A stretch of 64,000 nt of DNA. Origin: Triglochin maritima (taxonomy: Eukaryota; Streptophyta; Magnoliopsida; Alismatales; Juncaginaceae). The notes under the pieces were generated by a model. It did no database searches and had not been told where the DNA came from. It saw only the letters and a program-made list of their open reading frames with translations. Of this stretch, positions 58,470 through 64,000 are shown piece after piece. Positions within the stretch are counted from its first letter, which is position 1, and every line of letters starts with the position of its first letter. The position numbers were made by a program, and so were the translations under genes. Where the stretch lies: assembly GCA_963682175.1 (NCBI GenBank), contig OY821784.1, forward strand, positions 31,973,621-32,037,620, read 5' to 3'.

Positions 58470-58579
58470 TTTGTGTCCAGTTTTGCACTATGGAGGTGCG
58501 GTTGTTGTGGTCGTCCATGTGGGGCGAGTTGTGGTGTCGATGTTCTTCCGGCGAGTGTACTAGGGTGCACGAGAGTTGC

Positions 58580-59063
58580 GGTGGTTGGGTGAAAAAGCCC
58601 TGGAGCCTCGTAACTGTGTGAGAGCTTGGGTTGGCTGAAAAAGGCCTGGAGCCCAGCATAGAATTTGTGGCGTTGCGGTGGTTGGGTGAAAGAGCCCTGG
58701 AGCCCCGTAACTGTGTGAGGGCTGCGGTTGGTTGAAAAAGACATGGAGCCCAGCTAGTCTGTGCGGGGTTGGTTGAAAAAGACCTGGAGCTCCGTAGTGC
58801 GTTCAGGTTGGCTGAAAAAGGCCTGGAGCCTGAGCAGGGACCGCGTGTTAAGAGTTTGTTGAAAAAGACCTGGAGCCCTTCGACGTTTGGGTTGGTTGAA
58901 AAAGACCTGGAGCCCTTGGTCGTGTCATGGTAGCTGCGGTTGGCTGAAAAAGGCCTGGAGCCTAGCTTGGCGACAAGCGAGAGTTGCGGTGGTTGGGTGA
59001 AAAAGCCCTGGAGCCCCGTGACGGTGGTGTGTGCTGTGGTTGGGTGAAAAAGCCCTGGAGCCC
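58580..59063 (+). repeat. Minisatellite in E1 3' LTR
   Basis: The same eleven GGTTGGNTGAAAAAG-type units as at 45779-46265, in the same order. Confidence 0.88.
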
Positions 59064-59451
59064 GGCCTGTTTGAGATGCTTTTCTGGTTAGTAGAATTGC
59101 ATGCTATGGTGCTTCATTTCATGCATTGTAGAGTATGACATACAGGGTTTCCTTCTGGAAACTCAGGCATTGTTGCATGTTGACTTTCAGGCCGTGATCG
59201 GCGATAGGGGGTGGTGACCGAGGAGAGGACCACCGCTACCGGATCCAGCTTTCTCTCAGTTGAGGTCGGGTGATTACTGTATCCGTTGTATAGTCTTTTG
59301 ATGTAATCACAACTTTTGAAATACTCTGATATTCATATATATATATATATTATATATGTTGGTGCACATGTTTCCTGTTATTTCGTAATATCCTCTGTTG
59401 ATTGTGAGTTATTAAAAATGTAAAATTCTTCTGCTGTTTGAGGATGTTACA

Positions 59452-59958
59452 ACTAACCTTGGATATCACTTCCCACTAGTAAGCATGATCAAACATTTTC
59501 ATTGTTGTTTACCTTCTTTTCACAATATCATCTCTCATGTAATTGGAATTTCTGCCACATCTGGCCTCGTCCTTGGATCATGTTCACGCCTTTATCCATC
59601 CCCAAAATTCGTCCTTGCATTGTTTCTACTTAAACCATACTAATGACCCCACAACTTCACATTATCTCATCTCAATACAAAGGAAAAATAATGTTATTAA
59701 CAACATTACATGCTTAACAAGCGTGGGGGAAAACATACTAAGGATAAATAAATAAATAAATAAATAAATAAATAGCAAAACTAAATAATTGACCTTGACT
59801 AACAAAACCAAATTAGGAACTTTTTTTCTTTTTTGTATTTCCACCCCTTCCATTTCCTCAAGTCAACTCTCTCGAACAAACATTCGTTAAAACCTTCTCT
59901 CTTCATCTTCGGAAAAATTGATCACTCCAATCAATAGACATTAATTCTTCCAACGGCG
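59452..59958 (+). promoter_or_regulatory. Upstream region of the HSP70-16-like gene
   Basis: Host DNA between the E1 3' LTR and the ATG. Contains an AATA/TAAA microsatellite (about 59740-59774) and a TC-rich stretch close to the ATG. No clear TATA box or convincing heat-shock element cluster was seen. The first 360 bp are duplicated at 46645-46985. Confidence 0.55.
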
Positions 59959-62559
59959 ATGAGTTGTGTGGGAATCGATATAGGAAATAACAGCAGCGTC
60001 ATGGCAGAAGCCACTTCCAATACGATTAAAGTCGTCTGTAACGCTGAGTTCAATTACGAGACGCCCTCAATAATCTCATTTGCCGGTAAAAGGCGCCAAT
60101 TCGGGTGGCCAGCGAAGGCTTTTTCGGTATCCAATCCAATCGTAACGATCTCCCAAATCAAACGGTTGGTCGGGAGGGAATTCGCATCGGTCAACTCCGA
60201 AGATTTTTTGTTTCCCATTTTGCCAAACCCGGATGGCGGAATTATAATCCGAGCAGCCAATCAAGACTTCCATCCGGTGCAAATCTTGGCAATGCTTTTG
60301 TCACATTTCAAGAAAGAAGCTGAGGCAGCAACGAACCGTTCGATAGCGGATTGCGTGATTGCAATTCCATCATATTTCGGCGACGCAGAGAGAGCTGCTT
60401 ACTTAGACGCTGCGAAGGTTGCTCGATTGAAGCCGAGGCAATTGATGCACGAGGGCACTGCGATCGCGTTGGGGTACGGATACTACAAGGATGATATCAA
60501 GAGTGACAGTCATGTTGCGTTCGTTGATGTTGGACATTGCTCTACGCAGGTACATCTTGTCTTGTTGAGAAATGTTGTCATGTTAAGAATCATTTACTTG
60601 AAAACGTAGAACCCATGACTTGGGTTGACTTGGTGTACATTGATTTAACTGGGTTGATTTGTTTTAGTTTGATTTACATCTACCTAAGTGCATAATATGA
60701 AACTTCGTGATCAAGTTTTAGTCTAGACTAATACTTCCTTTCGTTTGTGACATTTCTTTATGTACAATAAGTAAAAAAACTTTCAAAGTAATTAAGAAGT
60801 TTATAAAACAGGAGGTAGTATGACATAGAAGGTAGAACGATCAAGCCAAATACAAATTAAATCCTTACTAACATTTTCATACGTATGGGATCCCGTAGAG
60901 TTTTAACCTTGCCGATCATAACACGTTTTATTTTCCATCTCATTCTTGCTCTGTAATGTGTAGATCACGATTGTGAAGTTCTACGAAGGAGGAATGAGAG
61001 TCCTTTCACACTCGTATGATCAAAATCTTGGGGGACGCGATTTCGACAAGCTCCTCTTCACTCACTTCTCAACTAAACTCAAACAAAAGCACAACATTGA
61101 TATCGACAATGTCGGCCCTCGTGCTCATGCTCGATTGCTAGCTTCTTGTGAAAAAGTGAAGATAGTACTCACAGCAAACACTGAGGCATCCTTAAGCGTT
61201 GAGGGCTTGACGAATGGCGTAGATTTCTCCCACTCAATTGAAAGAGAAGAATTCGAACGATTATCGTCAAATTTGTTAGAAAGAATACTAGTTGTCTGCA
61301 AGAGATCAATGAAAGAGGCCAACTTGAGCACATCTGAACTTCAAGTTGTTGAGTTGGTCGGTTCGGGGTCTCGGATTCCAGCTATATCAAAGATATTGTT
61401 GGAACAATTTGATATGAACCTTAGTCGTACTTTAAATTCGATTGAGAGTGTTTCTCGTGGATGTGCACTTCAATGCGCTATGCATAACAAGAGTTCCTGG
61501 CTCATTCCCTATAAGGTGTGTTTCTTACATTATTTATTTACAACTGTGAAAAAAATATTTTCATAAATTAGTGTGGTGTTAGTTTTATCTTTTAAATGGA
61601 TTGCGTAATTGCTTCTCACTAATTATGGATTGTTATTTGAGTGGGAATTGAACCTGTTTCAAGAAGTCTAAACAGGTTCAAAATCGGATCGGAATCAGTT
61701 TGGGGCATTAAGGAACCCCATTGGTTAATTATATGTTTTGTTATAATCTAGTTATTTTCTAAAACTTACTATTAATTAATATTAATTTATGATTAGAAAA
61801 CTAAAAAAATTGGTTTTAGATTGTTATATTAAAACTAATTTTGGTATGAAAAATATAAAAGTACATTAAAAAATTAAAACGGTTAAAACCCGACCGAATC
61901 AAACCGAACAGGACTGGTACCGGAAATTGAGAAATCTCCAAACCTGGTTTCAGATTGGCTCCATTGGTTCTAGTCGATCGAACCAGACATCACTATACAT
62001 ACCCGTATCTGCGTCTCACCCTACCAAACTATTCATTGGACCAATTGAAAAAAATTAATATTTCATCATATATACGAGTACGACGCATTTATATCACATC
62101 GCTTTTTGCAAGCTTGGGAACTATTATAATATTTTTTCTTGAAAAATTAACTTTAACATATTTTTCAATTTTTATTTGCAGCTTTCTTTTCTATTGAAGA
62201 AAAGTAGGTTTCAAAAGAATAAAGATAAATTTCACTATTTTCATACGATTTTTTTGGGGGTATATATGCAATCGCTATTGTCGATAAGGTCAAACCTATG
62301 AACACAAAAAATATAAACCATGTTACCATACCATATTGTAATATTATGTTGGTATTTCATGCAGGTGGAAGATTCAATTCCATTCACCGTTGGATTATCG
62401 TTGAATCATATTGCTCAGACACGTTCAGATGTGTTTCAAAATGGTCAATTATTTCCCAACACTACAACAGTGGAAATTGAATCTACCCACAAGACATTCG
62501 ATGTTTTTCTCTGTCATATTGACAGAGACAATTCATATCAAATAGGCAGGCGTTACAAG
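59959..62559 (+). CDS. HSP70-16-like (Hsp110 class) chaperone, three exons visible, 3' end not in view
   Basis: Exon 1 is 59959-60549, exon 2 60964-61515, exon 3 62365-62559, all phase 0 with GT-AG introns, giving 446 residues. The nucleotide-binding domain shows MSCVGIDIGNNSS (phosphate loop 1), HEGTAIALGYG, VAFVDVGHCSTQ (phosphate loop 2 in the Hsp110 form), LGGRDFDKLLFTHF and ELVGSGSRIPAISKIL (adenosine motif). Exon 3 starts the substrate-binding region (DSIPFTVGLSLN). Wording such as DGGIIIR, PVQILAMLLSHF and SGSRIP is closest to plant HSP70-16 rather than classical HSP70. Such proteins act as nucleotide-exchange co-chaperones in cytosol or nucleus. Later exons are expected, but I cannot place any before 64000; a truncated gene is possible. 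Confidence 0.85.
60550..60963 (+). other. Intron 1 of the HSP70-16-like gene
   Basis: 414 bp, GTACAT to TGTAG; AT-rich, nothing else recognised. Confidence 0.8.
61516..62364 (+). other. Intron 2 of the HSP70-16-like gene
   Basis: 849 bp, GTGTGT to ATGCAG. Contains a small inverted repeat (GAACCTGTTT ... AAACAGGTTC, about 61649-61678) and an AT-rich stretch to about 61990 whose ends (CCGACCGAATCAAACCGAACAG-like words) resemble degenerate short repeats; identity not established. Confidence 0.7.
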
Positions 62560-63424
62560 GTATCCCAGTTATATAATCTTGCTTTTGCTTAAAAGTGTTT
62601 CATAATTCACACTTTGATTATTTTTTTAAAGCAATTAAGGTAAATTACAGTTTGTCCTCTCAACTATTGTTATGTAACACTTTCACCACTTCAACTTTAA
62701 AACAACACACTTACATCACTTAAATTTTAATTTGTGTAAAACTTTGACACATTATCCATCAAAATATTATTATTTTTCAACATATTTATTATTTTTCTAA
62801 AATATTTTTGTGTGTTTGCCGAACATGCTTCTAACGTATCATATGGTAAAGTTTGAATTAAATCAAATATCAAATTTTACTCGAACTTTACACTAATTTG
62901 TTCAAAATCTAAGCCAAATTTAAAGCAAATTCGACATCAAATTTGACTAGAACTTTGCCACAAATATAGATTAGAAATATGTTTAGCAAACAATACTAAA
63001 ATAATTGAGAAAAAACGAGTAATACGTTGAAAAATAATAATTTTTTTGATAAAAAATGTTACACAAATCAAAATTTAAGGGATGTAAGTGTGACGTTTTA
63101 AATTTCAAGAGGTCAAAACGTTACTCGGTTACCGTTGAGAATGGAAAACTGTAATTTACCAAAAAATTATCATTAAATTGGATAAGCAATTTCAAATATG
63201 TTAGCTAGCTTTGATTAAGGTTCCTCTAGAGTAACCAGCTCAACCATCTCAACCCACCCGAACTTCAAATAATTTGTCAATTCACGCATGACAAGAGAAT
63301 TGCATTCTTGCATTGGCAAATTCGTTTCTCATATCGTTACCATTAATTTAGTGTAAAGTTAAAAGTACACCACAAGAACACATTATCTCAATTCACTTCT
63401 CGTATATCCCCGTGGGGGTAACAT
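62560..63424 (+). other. Region after exon 3: putative intron 3 or downstream DNA
   Basis: AT-rich, holding the inverted-repeat element at 62639-63160. GTATCC at the end of exon 3 is a weak donor; reading through it gives a stop after ten more codons (VSQLYNLAFA). No further exon recognised. Confidence 0.5.
62639..63160. mobile_element. 522-bp inverted-repeat (foldback/MITE-like) element
   Basis: Starts GGTAAATTACAGTTT and ends AAACTGTAATTTACC. Complementarity runs through much of each half (for example CACTTACATC.CTTAAATTTT near the left end and its complement near 63070-63090), so it would fold into one long hairpin. No coding capacity. I could not define a target duplication, so the superfamily is open. 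Confidence 0.75.
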
Positions 63425-63775
63425 TGTAACGCCCCGAAACAACAGAAAATTTAAAACTTTAAAAGATAGGGATCAAGCACAGGGTCATTACGAAAATCAC
63501 ACGTACACATATATATATCGACTGACACACTGTATGTGATACAGAAAATCAAAAGTATGATTACAACAACAAATGATATACAACTGTAATCATCAACCTC
63601 AAACACAAGAAAAGCAGGATCTAGTCCAGGTGCTCCCGCCCTCAGTTGTCACCTCCTAAACACGCTTATGACCTGAAATGCAACCATAACTATGCCTGAG
63701 TTTCCCATAAGGAAATCTTGTATGTCAAACTCCTAAAATATGAATAGAACAAATATGAGATGATATGAAAATGCA

Positions 63776-63812
<37 letters not shown>

Positions 63813-64000
63813 AACCACCGTCCGACTGGGTTCTTGGGACCTCTCTCCCAACCACAGTCGACGCCACAACACGGGTCTCAAAGGTCCTCACACCCCAACC
63901 CCACAACAACTCGTGCACACAAGGCACCTGTCGGAAAATCATCGGTCACGGGTCTCAAGTGTCCTCTCACCCCAACCCCACCATCACACATGCATAAAGG
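63425..64000 (-). mobile_element. Tekay-type LTR on the minus strand, continuing past the window
   Basis: Begins TGTAACGCCCCGAAACA, the complement of a CGGGGCGTTACA-type LTR end. Read on the minus strand it shares with the E1 LTR the order GGAAACTCAGGCA, a TTTCAGGYC word, GATTACAGT and an AT-rich end, but is clearly a different family. Whether it is a solo LTR or full element cannot be seen. Confidence 0.7.
63779..63809. repeat. TA microsatellite
   Basis: About fifteen TA units within the minus-strand LTR. Confidence 0.95.

Larger units (their letters stand above)
238..59451 (+). mobile_element. E1: Ty3/gypsy chromovirus, Tekay type, host of the whole nest
   Basis: LTR element with LTRs of about 2.3 kb beginning TGTGAGATCC and ending GATGTTACA, a tRNA-iMet primer-binding site (47112-47123), degraded gag, protease, RT, RNase H, integrase and chromodomain, and a polypurine tract before the 3' LTR. 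The TSD is ATTAA/ACTAA, one mismatch. It is split by E2 (inside its 5' LTR) and E6 (inside RT). The family assignment rests on gene order, the wording of the RT and integrase motifs, and the GAGGACGAAATTCTTTT-type end before the PPT. All pol frames carry stops or frameshifts, so it is dead. Confidence 0.9.
57169..59451 (+). repeat. E1 3' LTR
   Basis: Uninterrupted 2283-bp LTR, the reference for the split 5' LTR. Palindrome array 57791-58469, minisatellite 58580-59063, TA microsatellite near 59336-59356. Ends GATGTTACA, then TSD ACTAA. It lies 507 bp upstream of the HSP70-16-like start codon in the same orientation. Confidence 0.94.

Noticed and set aside
59790..59958. Heat-shock elements upstream of the HSP70-16-like gene
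   Set aside because: Only scattered GAA/TTC words; no run of three properly spaced units was found.

Overview
The window is nuclear DNA from a flowering plant, most likely a eudicot. The evidence is an intron-containing HSP70-16/Hsp110-type gene, tRNA-Asp and tRNA-Met primed LTR retrotransposons, an AT-rich inverted-repeat element and plant-type TATA/AATAAA signals. The species cannot be named from the sequence. There is one recognisable host gene (59959-62559). Almost everything else is a five-level nest of LTR retrotransposons next to its 5' end.

Nest, outside to inside, with target-site duplications (TSDs) read from the sequence. E1 is a Ty3/gypsy chromovirus of Tekay type (238-59451, TSD ATTAA/ACTAA). 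E2 is an Athila-like, gag-protease-only element inside the 5' LTR of E1 (705-44818, TSD GATCG/GATGG). Inside E2 sit E3, a second Athila-like gag-protease family (4563-30223, TSD TGCAC), and E5, a relative of E2 (33810-41265, TSD GCTAG). Inside the 3' LTR of E3 sits E4, a Ty1/copia array with three LTRs and two internal regions (12366-29390, TSD TATTC). E6 is a minimal member of the E2/E5 LTR family inside the E1 reverse transcriptase (49552-55069, TSD CTTTA). Past the gene are an inverted-repeat element (62639-63160) and another Tekay-type LTR on the minus strand (63425 to the window end).

E2, E3, E5 and E6 encode no reverse transcriptase or integrase, so they must have depended on enzymes supplied in trans. 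E2, E3 and E5 encode Gag plus an aspartic protease; E6 encodes only a zinc-knuckle protein with a C-terminal domain also found in E3. They share leader blocks, GC hairpins in both U3 and leader, an internal second polypurine tract and, in E2/E3/E5, a short 3' ORF.

Most notable observations: (1) the 5' end of E2 is LTR, then 69 nt of a nearly complete tRNA-Asp copy starting exactly at the primer-binding site, then a second LTR, which is a fossil two-LTR junction with the primer tRNA copied in; (2) the middle LTR of E4 is a hybrid whose left half matches the right LTR and right half the left LTR, a record of unequal crossing-over; (3) LTRs from two unrelated superfamilies (E1 gypsy, E4 copia) both carry dense arrays of the palindrome TTCGGTCGACCGAA; (4) the Athila-like elements carry GC hairpins both upstream of the TATA box and in the leader, with copy number differing even between the two LTRs of one element; (5) the E3 LTR promoter has a plant snRNA-type USE 32 nt before TATAAATA; (6) a 340-bp copy of the host gene's upstream flank is embedded at the 5' LTR/PBS boundary of E1.
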